Origin: a virus
Direction: 5' to 3' (one strand)
DNA: 20,485 nt
IMG/VR virus record: IMGVR_UViG_3300048800_000003
Coordinates: 1 to 20,485 of that record
This document shows, piece by piece, positions 9,031-17,038 of the stretch. Within the stretch, counting starts at the first letter, position 1, and each line of letters starts with the position of its first letter. The position numbers and the translations under genes are program-made. The notes beneath the pieces were generated by a model. It saw only the letters and a list, made by a program, of their open reading frames with translations, had not been told where the DNA came from and did not search any database.

Positions 9031-9702
9031 TCACTTGATAGATTTAATGAAAGCATTTATTTCTTCCTCTGTCATATCCTGTATGTATTCATCCATTGAT
9101 TTTGGTTTCATATCAATGATTTCTTTTATAGATGAGAAAGCCGGTAACTCAGACATTAGACCCTCGATAGAGAATCCATATTGCTCTTTACCCACAACAT
9201 CTTCATCCCAGAACTTCTTACCTTCTTTTGTGTTCTCTACTTGAACAATCGTGAACCAAGTTCCCACTGGTAGATCCTTGAACCCATATGATCTAGCATC
9301 CGTAAATGTAGAATCAGTTACAAGAAATTGTTGTGCAATAAATGCTGGTGCCATCTGTGTTCCGTGAGCTACGTTAATAGATTTATTATTATTATCTTTG
9401 TTGAATTTATTAATCATTTTATTAATAGTATCAGCTGAGAATACAACATTGTATTTATTACCATCATCATCCTTACGAACGATCTTAAGACCTGGAACCA
9501 TTGCAGGTCCAGCTATTATCATTTTCTTTTCATCTACTTTGAATTTAAGATCTCTCTCCTTCATTTCACTGAATAAGTTTCCTTTAATAAGGATTGCTGG
9601 ATCAGCAACTAGTGATAATAGTTTAATACCAGTAGTATCGTTATCATTTATAATGATTTCGAAAAGGGGTAGCTCAGCATCTTTGTAAACTTTTTTACTC
9701 AT
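9031..9702 (-). CDS. Prohead maturation protease, XkdF-like serine protease
   Basis: This enzyme likely cleaves scaffold and capsid N-termini inside the procapsid. The candidate catalytic residues are His113 in NVAHGTQ and Ser178 in YGFSIEGL; this is the His...Ser layout of XkdF and other phage prohead proteases, where Ser lies in 'GFSxxG'. Between them, DLPVGTWFTIVQVE (143-156) matches the 'P-GtW' strand before the active Ser. A third residue is uncertain. The N-terminal 100 residues are mixed, and the C-terminus ends in Asp/Glu-rich helix (PKSMDEYIQDMTEEEINAF). Length of 223 aa fits the family. The gene is upstream of the scaffold-like and capsid genes, as expected. A short A-rich leader precedes the ATG. 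Confidence 0.7.
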   Translation of the reverse strand: MSKKVYKDAELPLFEIIINDNDTTGIKLLSLVADPAILIKGNLFSEMKERDLKFKVDEKKMIIAGPAMVPGLKIVRKDDDGNKYNVVFSADTINKMINKFNKDNNNKSINVAHGTQMAPAFIAQQFLVTDSTFTDARSYGFKDLPVGTWFTIVQVENTKEGKKFWDEDVVGKEQYGFSIEGLMSELPAFSSIKEIIDMKPKSMDEYIQDMTEEEINAFIKSIK

Positions 9703-9716
9703 AACTTTATTTATTT

Positions 9717-11855
9717 TTAATGTGTCGAATATGATTCTACCACTTTTACTCTTTTTTGTGTTTTATTAATATCTTGTACGCTAACAACGGATGTTCCTGG
9801 GGCACCTGGTACAGTTGGTGTAGTTGATCCTAGTCCAAATACTTGTGGAGCTGATAGATTAGATCCACTTGAACTACTCATAGCAGCATTAATACCTGAT
9901 GTATTTGGGGGTGTTGGGGGTGAACCACCACCATCAAATGTAGTTGATGATATCTTTGCAATTGCAGCGGCAGAAGCAACAGCAGCAGCTATACCAGCAG
10001 CTATACCAACAGGGAAAAATGGTGCAGTAGCTAATGCATTTACTTCAGCTTCTATACCTGATATGATAGCACTTGACATCTTCATTTTCTTATCAACCTC
10101 AAAAGCTTTCTTCTTTATAGCTAAGTCCTTATTATAAGTCTGTAACTTAATTTGGTATTCAGCCATTGCATACTTTTCTTGTATTGATTTCTTTTGAGCA
10201 GAAGTAAGACCAGCAACATTTAACTCAGCGGCTTGAGCAGAGTTCATTGAATCTAATCTAGATTGTTGTGCTTGGTCAAAACTTTTTAACTCAGCAGCTT
10301 GTTGATCAGCTTTAATTGACATTAGATTAGTAAATATACTTTCAGCTTGGTTGGCAAAACCCTCTACCGCTGCTATTTGTTTGTGTAATAAATCAATAGA
10401 ATTTTGAGAATCTGTTTCGTTAGCATCTTTAACTTGGTCAGCACCATCTGATTTAATCTTAACAATACCCTTAGTTGTATTTTCAGTTTCCTTAGTAATA
10501 AGATCATTATAGAAGGCTGCTACAGCTACATCATCATCTCCATTTTCTTTGGCAAACTTAACAGCAGTATCTCTATCAGTCATTAACTTATCAATCTTTG
10601 ATTTAGATACTCTATTTAAAGAATCAACTTCTATTTGTGTCTTATCATTAATTTGCTTTATTGTATCTTCATTAAGTTTCTTTAATATAGCACCTTCTTC
10701 AAATACATTCTTCTCTCTTTTTAATAATCTTTGGTCTTCCTTTATTATTTGAGCATCTTGTCTCTTTTTCTCAGCGTCTGCATTCTTCTCTTCTAAATTA
10801 TTAACCATTACCGCATCTTGTACAGCCTTTTCTGATAGTTTTATCCTTTCAGCATCTATTTTTTCTTGTTCAGCTATCCATTTATCAGCATCTTTTTGAC
10901 CTTGTAACCATAATTTATCTTGATCCTGTTTAATTTTATCATCCTTTTTATTATATTTATCAATTATCTCTCTTCTTTTCTCTTGATACTCATCATCTTT
11001 AGCTAATTGTAAATTAGTTTGTGCTTTATATTCTTCGGCATTTGCTGCGTGTTCTTTAGATATACTAAGTTTTTCTTGTTTATGAGCAACCTCTGCTTGT
11101 TTTAATTCTTTAGCCATACCAGCCGCCATTGCATTTGCTTGTGCTGTTTCAGCTTCTAAATTCATTTGCTCAACATTCTTATTAGAATCTTGTTTTCTCT
11201 TCTCTAAATCTTCTGTGAATCCTTCATCTAATTTCTTTATTTCTTCTTTGGCTTTCTTATATGTTTCTAATTGTTCTTTAGTAAAACTATCATTAACAGC
11301 CTTCTCTTTAGCAGAACCCTTTTTAGCAGTTGATAAATAATCAGCCACAGCATCTTCGTGCTCTTTTGTAATCATCATTAACTGAGTTCTCTTATCAATA
11401 AATGCTTGTTTTTCCAATTCTTTTGTAGATTTACCTTGTAATTCATACATTTTCTTTTGGTGTTGGTACTCCTCATCTATCTTAGCTATCTCTTCATCTC
11501 TATGTTCTACAAATTTCTTTGAGGCTTCTTCATCAGCCTTCTTCATAGCACCAATAGCAACAACTACACCAGCAATTGCAGCAGCTAATAAGAATAATGG
11601 ATTATCTAATAGTTCATTTTTGATTGCCACTAAACCACCATTGAATAACTTTAGAGCAGCGTGACCTAATCTAAGTGCTTCTGTAGTTTGTCCGATAGCT
11701 TCACCCATCTTTTCAAAACCTTCACCACCCATTTTACCAATTGCTTTGGATGTTTCACCAAGTTCACGCATAGTCTTTCTAAAGTCACCAGCTTTTAGGG
11801 TTGCATTTACGGTGTCTAACGTTACGGGTATATTAATTGGATCCTGATCTGCCAT
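9717..11855 (-). CDS. Tape measure protein, 712 aa
   Basis: It probably sets tail length and is ejected with the DNA. Two hydrophobic segments flank a long charged coil: LFLLAAAIAGVVVAIGAM (about 87-104) and, near 609-637, a stretch starting ATAPFFPVGIAAGIAAAVAS. The middle (about 105-600) is Lys/Glu/Asp/Ala-rich with few Pro, as in tape measure coils. A Gly/Pro/Ser-rich tail follows, ending in basic KTQKRVKVVESY. The 'AAAIAKISS-x-FDGGG' ending is typical of tape measures in Bacteroidota phages. At about 1.5 angstroms per residue the length would suggest a tail near 105 nm. It is short compared with many phages and sits before the head genes instead of after the tail chaperone, which is odd. 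It follows the tail completion gene after one base. Confidence 0.75.
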   Translation of the reverse strand: MADQDPINIPVTLDTVNATLKAGDFRKTMRELGETSKAIGKMGGEGFEKMGEAIGQTTEALRLGHAALKLFNGGLVAIKNELLDNPLFLLAAAIAGVVVAIGAMKKADEEASKKFVEHRDEEIAKIDEEYQHQKKMYELQGKSTKELEKQAFIDKRTQLMMITKEHEDAVADYLSTAKKGSAKEKAVNDSFTKEQLETYKKAKEEIKKLDEGFTEDLEKRKQDSNKNVEQMNLEAETAQANAMAAGMAKELKQAEVAHKQEKLSISKEHAANAEEYKAQTNLQLAKDDEYQEKRREIIDKYNKKDDKIKQDQDKLWLQGQKDADKWIAEQEKIDAERIKLSEKAVQDAVMVNNLEEKNADAEKKRQDAQIIKEDQRLLKREKNVFEEGAILKKLNEDTIKQINDKTQIEVDSLNRVSKSKIDKLMTDRDTAVKFAKENGDDDVAVAAFYNDLITKETENTTKGIVKIKSDGADQVKDANETDSQNSIDLLHKQIAAVEGFANQAESIFTNLMSIKADQQAAELKSFDQAQQSRLDSMNSAQAAELNVAGLTSAQKKSIQEKYAMAEYQIKLQTYNKDLAIKKKAFEVDKKMKMSSAIISGIEAEVNALATAPFFPVGIAAGIAAAVASAAAIAKISSTTFDGGGSPPTPPNTSGINAAMSSSSGSNLSAPQVFGLGSTTPTVPGAPGTSVVSVQDINKTQKRVKVVESYSTH

Positions 11856-11856
11856 T

Positions 11857-12336
11857 TTATCTCATTGATTTATTTATATCTGCTACAACACCATTCATTA
11901 GTATTGATACATCTTCTCTTGCTGCTACCTTTAGTATGTCAGCCTTAGTAGACATAATAATATTGATAGTATTTTCTATAACATTAGTAGGTCTAATACC
12001 ATTTTCTTTAATAGATCTAGCTATTACAAAAGCTGTCTGATCTTCTGTTGCATTTTGCATTGTTATTCCTCTTTGACCAACCCATTCTTTAATTGCTCCT
12101 ATATTAGGATATTTACCTGGTGCTCTTCCTTCATCAACGAACTTTAAATAGTATGCGGCTTTAACATCTAATAATAATCCCTTAACATCTTCTAATACTT
12201 CAAATGATAATGAGTTAATTAGATTACCTGAAGCATCTTTACCCGCAGACATTAATTGATTTGCTAATTCCGCAGTAAATTCTGATCCTAATAGATTAAG
12301 AGCCTCTTTTAAATTATCCCATTTTACTTCAGCCAT
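11857..12336 (-). CDS. HK97 gp10-like tail completion / head-tail joining protein, 159 aa
   Basis: Typical features of the HK97 gp10 family can be seen: GNLINSLSFEV (about residues 37-47), then YYLKFVDEGRAPGKYP (62-77) and IKEWVGQRGI (about 81-90), followed by AFVIARSIKENGIRPTNVI. The 'xxYVDEGRxPGxxP' and 'I..WI..rGI' segments are the family's hallmark. In the virion it helps to finish the head-proximal end of the tail. The start at 12336 overlaps the stop of the ATP-grasp gene as TAATG, so the two are translationally coupled. The C-terminal helices are ordinary. Confidence in the family is good, but the exact position in the virion is inference. Confidence 0.75.
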   Translation of the reverse strand: MAEVKWDNLKEALNLLGSEFTAELANQLMSAGKDASGNLINSLSFEVLEDVKGLLLDVKAAYYLKFVDEGRAPGKYPNIGAIKEWVGQRGITMQNATEDQTAFVIARSIKENGIRPTNVIENTINIIMSTKADILKVAAREDVSILMNGVVADINKSMR

Positions 12337-13637
12337 TAGAATTTAATATTTAATTGTGTCTCCACATTTTGTAGAGTATCTGTTGCTGTTTTCAATGCAT
12401 CTTTATCAAATTTAATCTCATAAGGTGATTGAATACTTGCAGCAATTGTTAATGCTTGGCTCATAATAGAATCTAAATCATCACCAACTACTACAACACT
12501 ACCGAACTCGGTCATTTCAAATCCCGTGTGTCTAAATGGTATTATCCAATACTTATTATCCTTATATAAGGATCCTTTTAGTTTAATATTGTCTTTATAT
12601 TCATCTGGAAATGTTAATGGTAACCATCCAGCTTTCGTTCTTTCTGACTTTAATATGATTTCAACACCATATTTAGATCTGAAAATAGGTTCTACTATTT
12701 CACCATTAGCTCCACCAGATATAATCTTATCCCAATTACTAACCATCATCATATAAGTATTTGATGGAGGACTTCCAGCTCTCATACAAGGGTCCGTGTA
12801 ATAATTTTTACCATCTTCACCAACTCTTACTTCAGTGGAATAGAATCCTGTGTGATTATATTTAGTTAATATTGGTTTAAATCTATTTTGAACCTCTAAT
12901 AATGGTTTTGGTAGTTCTGATGTCTTACAAGTCTTACCTATATAGCCACAATTCTTAACTTCAATACCCCATATTTGATTCTGTGGGTGTATTCCATTAA
13001 CCGTCCATCCATCAGTTCCTAATTCAGCAACAGATTTAATAGGATCTTCGATAACGAATTCTATTTCGTCTTCTAACGGACCTAAATTATATTTCAAATC
13101 ATCTAATAATTGGTGTGATAGATCATAATTATCCCAATGATCTGTTTCCATTTCACCTCGATAGTATGTTACTTTAATCCACTTATCCTCCTTATCTTTC
13201 AGAAAGTCTAAGAGATTATTCACTCCAGTAATGTATTTAGATGGAGCAATATCCATCCCTATATCCATTAATTCTTGTTTGAATAATTTTCTTTCAGTTT
13301 CTAGTATCTCAGATATACCACCGCCCCAAATTTCTTTACCCATCTGCTTTAACATATATCCCCAATCAGAGAAATATATATCAGCAAATACAATTAGATC
13401 AATGTCCTTTAGATATGATCCTAATTCATTGATTACTATAATATTTTCATATCCTTTACCAATAAATTCCAATTCCATATGTGGAAAAGGATTATTACTA
13501 AATGAATAGAAATATGTTTTCTTATAATATTTGGATAGCTCTTGTGCTATTGGGAAATAGGCCCCACCAATGTTGTCAATGACACAAATAGTTTGATCAC
13601 TTTTTTCTTTATCGAATTTCTTCCAGGTTAATTTCAT
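12336..13637 (-). CDS. PurD-like ATP-grasp enzyme embedded in the structural operon, 433 aa
   Basis: This looks like an ATP-grasp ligase with the domain order of GAR synthetase (PurD). An N-terminal alpha/beta part (15-110) includes DLIVFADIYFSDWG and IWGGGISEILETERKLFK (103-120), the stretch that opens an ATP-grasp domain. The ATP-binding strand with Lys155 (WIKVTYYRGE) is followed by IEFVIEDP (192-199) and by YNHTGFYSTEVRVGEDGKNY, which parallels PurD's 'YTGFLYAGL' strand. TDPCMRAGSP (281-290) replaces PurD's 'EFNCRFGDP'; the metal ligands Glu and Asn would become Asp282 and Cys284, so catalysis may be altered. The end (FGSVVVVGDDLDSIMSQAL, 378-396) resembles the PurD C-terminal domain. The substrate is unknown: purine precursors are unlikely here, and a peptide or protein ligation role in virion assembly is possible. 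Neighbours are a 75-aa unknown and the gp10-like gene, with TAATG coupling. Confidence 0.7.
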   Translation of the reverse strand: MKLTWKKFDKEKSDQTICVIDNIGGAYFPIAQELSKYYKKTYFYSFSNNPFPHMELEFIGKGYENIIVINELGSYLKDIDLIVFADIYFSDWGYMLKQMGKEIWGGGISEILETERKLFKQELMDIGMDIAPSKYITGVNNLLDFLKDKEDKWIKVTYYRGEMETDHWDNYDLSHQLLDDLKYNLGPLEDEIEFVIEDPIKSVAELGTDGWTVNGIHPQNQIWGIEVKNCGYIGKTCKTSELPKPLLEVQNRFKPILTKYNHTGFYSTEVRVGEDGKNYYTDPCMRAGSPPSNTYMMMVSNWDKIISGGANGEIVEPIFRSKYGVEIILKSERTKAGWLPLTFPDEYKDNIKLKGSLYKDNKYWIIPFRHTGFEMTEFGSVVVVGDDLDSIMSQALTIAASIQSPYEIKFDKDALKTATDTLQNVETQLNIKF

Positions 13638-13651
13638 TTCTTATTTATATT

Positions 13652-13879
13652 TTATGAGTTATAGTGAGTATTTACATAATCTAATGCTGCTTGTTGAACA
13701 GCTGCTTGTACATCACCTACCGACATTGATGAATTGAATGGTATATTGATATCTCTATATTGAAAAAAACCAAAGGTATCACCTTCTATACCAACCATAA
13801 TTGATGAATTTTGATTAAATGATCCATCGTGATTATCTGTTATTGTTCCATAAGTTATTCCTGTTAATATGTAATTCAT
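13652..13879 (-). CDS. Small protein, 75 aa, function unknown
   Basis: I do not recognise the family. The sequence begins MNYILTGITYGTITDN, then Ser/Asn/Gly-rich strands (SSIMVGIEGDTFGFFQYRD) and a helical end with SVGDVQAAVQQAALDYVN. It may be a small beta-alpha structural protein. Its position between the collagen-like fusion gene and the ATP-grasp gene, with short gaps on both sides, makes it the nearest partner or substrate candidate for the enzyme. Yet it lacks the acidic/Ser/Thr repeats known from graspetide precursors. It contains a run of seven T at 13763-13769 that does not lead to a longer frame. Confidence 0.45.
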   Translation of the reverse strand: MNYILTGITYGTITDNHDGSFNQNSSIMVGIEGDTFGFFQYRDINIPFNSSMSVGDVQAAVQQAALDYVNTHYNS

Positions 13880-13895
13880 ATATGTTATTTATTTT

Positions 13896-16802
13896 TTAAT
13901 TTATAAAATACCAATTGAAAGTAGATGTATCCAAAGCATTAGTAGATGCTATTGAGAATCCAACTGAAGCTGTTTTAGCTGTTATATATAATGATCCAAT
14001 ATTAACACCACCTCCAGTATCCTGTAAAAATATTAAAGAATTTACTGATATACCTGTGGTATTTATAGATGCAACACCACTAACTAATGATCCAGTTCCA
14101 GCTGATGGCGCGGAACCAGTAGTTCCAATATTAAATTTTGCACCACTTGGAATACCTAATCCAACTTGACCTAATTGTATATTAGATCCATCATTCCACA
14201 TATCTCCACTATTAGGTGCTGATGGAGTACCACCTGATAACATTCTTCCTATTCTAAATGACGCATTAGCAGATGTTGCACCAACTACGTTTAAGAACGC
14301 AGTAGAGGGCCCATTATTTGCATCATTACCAGCACCACCAAAAGTTGTATGTGAATTTGATAATAAAATAGTATATGGGGATGCGTTACTAAGAGTATTA
14401 TTTAACATTGTAAAATTATTACCATTTAATCCCAAATACCATATTTGTGATGTTCCATTCCACCATTCAATAAGATTGATAGAACCACCTGTATTAGGAG
14501 ATAATACTAATCTACTACCTGTACTATTAGCAGCTCTACCACCAATACTTACATAACTTGCGTTACCAGAAAGACCTATTGTAAAATTACCAACCGTTTG
14601 TGTATTATTATTATTTGATTCATTTAAAACAATACTACCAATTGATATAGTTCCTTTGTTGGTATTATTTGTAGATGATATTGTAAGAGCACCACCTGAT
14701 GCGGTAGATCCATATATATGGTTATCAAGTATTACAACGGGTCCAAATGAAGATGTTGATCCAGCAGATATTGATGATGATAATATCGTTCCCATTACAG
14801 ATGCACTCGCAACTTGTAATCCAATTCCACTAACATTTAAATGTGTACCATCAATTATGACTCGAGTAACGTTATTAGTTTTAAATGATAAATTTTGATT
14901 ATCACTAGATCCAATACTAACAGTAGAACCTAATATATTACCATTTTGAAGTATGGCTGTTCCTGGATATAATATCCACTTTGTTCCATTCCATAGATAT
15001 GTAGTTAATGTAGTTGTTACAAATACGGTATTATTAAGAGTAGGTGCGGTATATGACCAAGAAGCACCTCCTCCTTGATATTGAGCGATATTATTAGATG
15101 CGGTTGACCAGGATCCAGTACCAGGACTTAGTATTAAATATCTATCACCTATTGATGGTGTTGGGCCAGGAGGAGCTGATTGATAATTTATAACTGGTTG
15201 TAATTCTACTGAGCCAGTACCAACAACAGCTGAGCTAACTGCCCAATATCCATTACCATTATTATCTGATGATGTAAATACATATCCGGTTGATGCTGCT
15301 GCGTTGACTTGTAAATTAGGAACAGACATTGTAGTTCCATTAAAGGTAAAATTAGAGGATGCAACTATTGAATTAGGACCATTCCAATACGCAACTGAAT
15401 TAGTTAAACCACCACTCATAGATGCTGCAATAAATTGACCATAGTTTACTGCATCAAGAGCATTTGAACCAGTTGCTAATGTAGTAATCTTATTATTATT
15501 CATATTAATAGAATATGTACCAGAACTATTACTAATAGCTAATGATGATGCTAGTCCTAAAGTAGGGCCTGTTGCTCCTGTAACACCTTGAATCCCCTGT
15601 GGGCCAGTAGCACCAGTGATTCCTTGGATACCTTGTGAACCTGTAGCACCAGTTGCTCCTGTAGCACCGGTAACTCCCTGAATACCTTGTGAACCTGTAG
15701 CACCAGTTGCACCATTCTGACCATTAACACCTATTGGACCTTGTGATCCAGTTGCCCCTGTGGCACCTTGAATACCTTGTGGTCCACTCATACTAGCTGC
15801 GATTAATTGTGAATAATTCACAGCATCTAATGGATTAGATCCAGTAGCAACGTTAATGATCTTATGAAAGACACCATTACCACCCTTCATATCAATAACA
15901 CCACCAAATGATGATGTAGGTGATTGGAATGTTATAAGCTTTGTACTAGATAAACCAATTTTATTCTGTGTAATAGTAATAAAGTTATTAGGAGAAGTTA
16001 AATCAATTGTACCAAACCCACTAGAAGAATTACTAGTATCAATGTTAATATAACCAACACTAGATGCATCAGCCCAGGAATTATTACCAGGACCCAGTGC
16101 AATTGATGTTTGAATTGTGGGATCAGTTATATAAGAACCTGTACCTAATATAATTGGTTGTGATCCTGAATCATTACTTACTAATAAAACTTGTGCAAGA
16201 CCTTCTGTTGATTGTGTTCCAGCAGGACCTGTTGGACCTAAACCACCTGCAGGACCTGTTGAACCAGCTGGGCCGTAATATCTAAATTGTGATAGATCTA
16301 TACCACCACCAAACGATGGGTAACCTGGAATAGGAAGAATAGGAGAGTTACAACTATTATAATTCATCGGAACTTCAAAAGAAATATCTGCCATCCATCC
16401 GTTCGCATTATCCACAGTTGATTCAAATACTCTATTAGCTGAAAAGCTTTTAGGTATGCATATATTTTGGTCGATATAGAATTGATTGTCTGTGATTTCA
16501 CCGATTATGGTGGACATAATGTAATCTGTTTGAGACATTGTCTCTACATAGTTAGCATCACCCTTATCAATCTTGTCTAATATATAGAACTTAAAGTTAT
16601 ATATCATTGACTTAACACCTTGAGCGCCACTAACATATTCTTTTTTACCAACTTCTACTGCGAAGTATGGATACTTAGCTGCAGAATTGGAAGCAAAGTC
16701 CCATTTAGGTGAGAAGTAATAGTTACCACCAATCATTAAATGCCTTACAGCAATGGATTGAAATACCTTATCGAAGTTTGAAATTGTTGATTGATTAACC
16801 AT
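13896..16802 (-). CDS. Tail-completion-like N-terminus fused to collagen-like tail fibre, 968 aa
   Basis: The first 150 residues are not fibre-like. They run [20 protein letters not shown], then [16 protein letters not shown] and end [19 protein letters not shown] (133-151); this 'YPy.aVEv' and 'GWmadIsf..P.nynsC' pattern is what I know from stand-alone tail completion or terminator proteins of Bacteroidota phages. After 176 comes a short collagen-like stretch (177-195), then a longer one (about 338-413, Gly-X-Y with GATGATG, GPIGVNG, GIQGVTG). A repeated linker occurs twice. About 534-610 ([26 protein letters not shown]) resembles DUF2793 of tail fibres. The last 75 residues match the beta-type fibre end 'G.gsLvsG..[11 protein letters not shown].IfL' closing with [11 protein letters not shown]. 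Start overlaps the preceding stop (TAATG). A fibre anchored at the tail's upper end is inferred. Confidence 0.7.
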   Translation of the reverse strand: MVNQSTISNFDKVFQSIAVRHLMIGGNYYFSPKWDFASNSAAKYPYFAVEVGKKEYVSGAQGVKSMIYNFKFYILDKIDKGDANYVETMSQTDYIMSTIIGEITDNQFYIDQNICIPKSFSANRVFESTVDNANGWMADISFEVPMNYNSCNSPILPIPGYPSFGGGIDLSQFRYYGPAGSTGPAGGLGPTGPAGTQSTEGLAQVLLVSNDSGSQPIILGTGSYITDPTIQTSIALGPGNNSWADASSVGYINIDTSNSSSGFGTIDLTSPNNFITITQNKIGLSSTKLITFQSPTSSFGGVIDMKGGNGVFHKIINVATGSNPLDAVNYSQLIAASMSGPQGIQGATGATGSQGPIGVNGQNGATGATGSQGIQGVTGATGATGATGSQGIQGITGATGPQGIQGVTGATGPTLGLASSLAISNSSGTYSINMNNNKITTLATGSNALDAVNYGQFIAASMSGGLTNSVAYWNGPNSIVASSNFTFNGTTMSVPNLQVNAAASTGYVFTSSDNNGNGYWAVSSAVVGTGSVELQPVINYQSAPPGPTPSIGDRYLILSPGTGSWSTASNNIAQYQGGGASWSYTAPTLNNTVFVTTTLTTYLWNGTKWILYPGTAILQNGNILGSTVSIGSSDNQNLSFKTNNVTRVIIDGTHLNVSGIGLQVASASVMGTILSSSISAGSTSSFGPVVILDNHIYGSTASGGALTISSTNNTNKGTISIGSIVLNESNNNNTQTVGNFTIGLSGNASYVSIGGRAANSTGSRLVLSPNTGGSINLIEWWNGTSQIWYLGLNGNNFTMLNNTLSNASPYTILLSNSHTTFGGAGNDANNGPSTAFLNVVGATSANASFRIGRMLSGGTPSAPNSGDMWNDGSNIQLGQVGLGIPSGAKFNIGTTGSAPSAGTGSLVSGVASINTTGISVNSLIFLQDTGGGVNIGSLYITAKTASVGFSIASTNALDTSTFNWYFIN
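15412..15491 (-). repeat. Duplicated fibre linker motif, copy 2
   Basis: [20 protein letters not shown] followed by IAASMSG, matching copy 1 at about 19 of 26 residues. It precedes a non-collagen fibre segment ([10 protein letters not shown]) rather than a collagen stretch. Confidence 0.8.
15564..15789 (-). repeat. Collagen-like Gly-X-Y repeat region (long)
   Basis: About 75 residues of Gly-X-Y with Gly-Ala-Thr, Gly-Ile-Gln, Gly-Pro-Gln and Gly-Pro-Ile units, coded by nearly repeated 9-base DNA words such as CCTGTAGCACCA. Such stretches form trimeric rods in phage fibres. Repeated DNA of this kind can change in length through slippage or recombination. Confidence 0.8.
15784..15863 (-). repeat. 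Duplicated fibre linker motif, copy 1
   Basis: The residues [19 protein letters not shown] followed by IAASMSG are repeated as copy 2 at 15412-15491, 124 codons further on. 'KI.n(v/l)A.Gsn..DAVNy.Q' is a common connector in phage tail fibres. Both copies are followed by Gly-rich sequence. The DNA differs by third-position changes, so the duplication is old or under purifying selection. Confidence 0.8.
16218..16274 (-). repeat. Collagen-like Gly-X-Y repeat (short, next to the N-terminal domain)
   Basis: Residues 177-195 read [11 protein letters not shown] then LGPTGPAG, with one break after GPAGG. It directly follows the 'SQFRYY' linker after the N-terminal domain, so it would start a trimeric rod right at the virion attachment point. 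Confidence 0.75.
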
Positions 16803-17038
16803 TACGCGATTGAATTATTTTGAAGTTTTGCTTTCTGCATATCTAATGCTAATTTATTTAGACAAGTTAAATATCTTATCTCGTATATAGAATCATATTT
16901 TAATATGTCTCCGTTAGCCATTCTATCTACAAAGGCTAACCAACCCATTTTATTATTGTTATCATCACCAAGAAGCTGTTCGTTATCTACAACTTCCTCT
17001 GTCTTTATAAACAATTCAACATATTCTGTTTGGATCAT
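16802..17038 (-). CDS. Tail assembly chaperone, downstream frame (T-like part)
   Basis: The 78-residue frame contains [20 protein letters not shown] (about 33-52), matching the 'W..f.D.LAngDi.kyd.I' end typical of the second half of tail assembly chaperones in Bacteroidota phages. The frame lies -1 to the upstream 200-residue gene and its own ATG overlaps that gene's TGA (ATGA). It could be made alone by coupled re-initiation, or as the C-terminus of a frameshift fusion (see 16802-17637). Its stop overlaps the ATG of the fusion fibre gene (TAATG). Confidence 0.6.
   Translation of the reverse strand: MIQTEYVELFIKTEEVVDNEQLLGDDNNNKMGWLAFVDRMANGDILKYDSIYEIRYLTCLNKLALDMQKAKLQNNSIA

Noticed and set aside
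13763-13769. Run of seven T in the 75-residue gene as a second slip site
   Set aside because: A -1 shift there meets a TAG after two codons, so no fusion product is gained.
15564-16274. Diversity-generating retroelement target in the fibre gene
   Set aside because: No reverse transcriptase or template repeat is visible in the window, and the repeats are explained by collagen-like coding.
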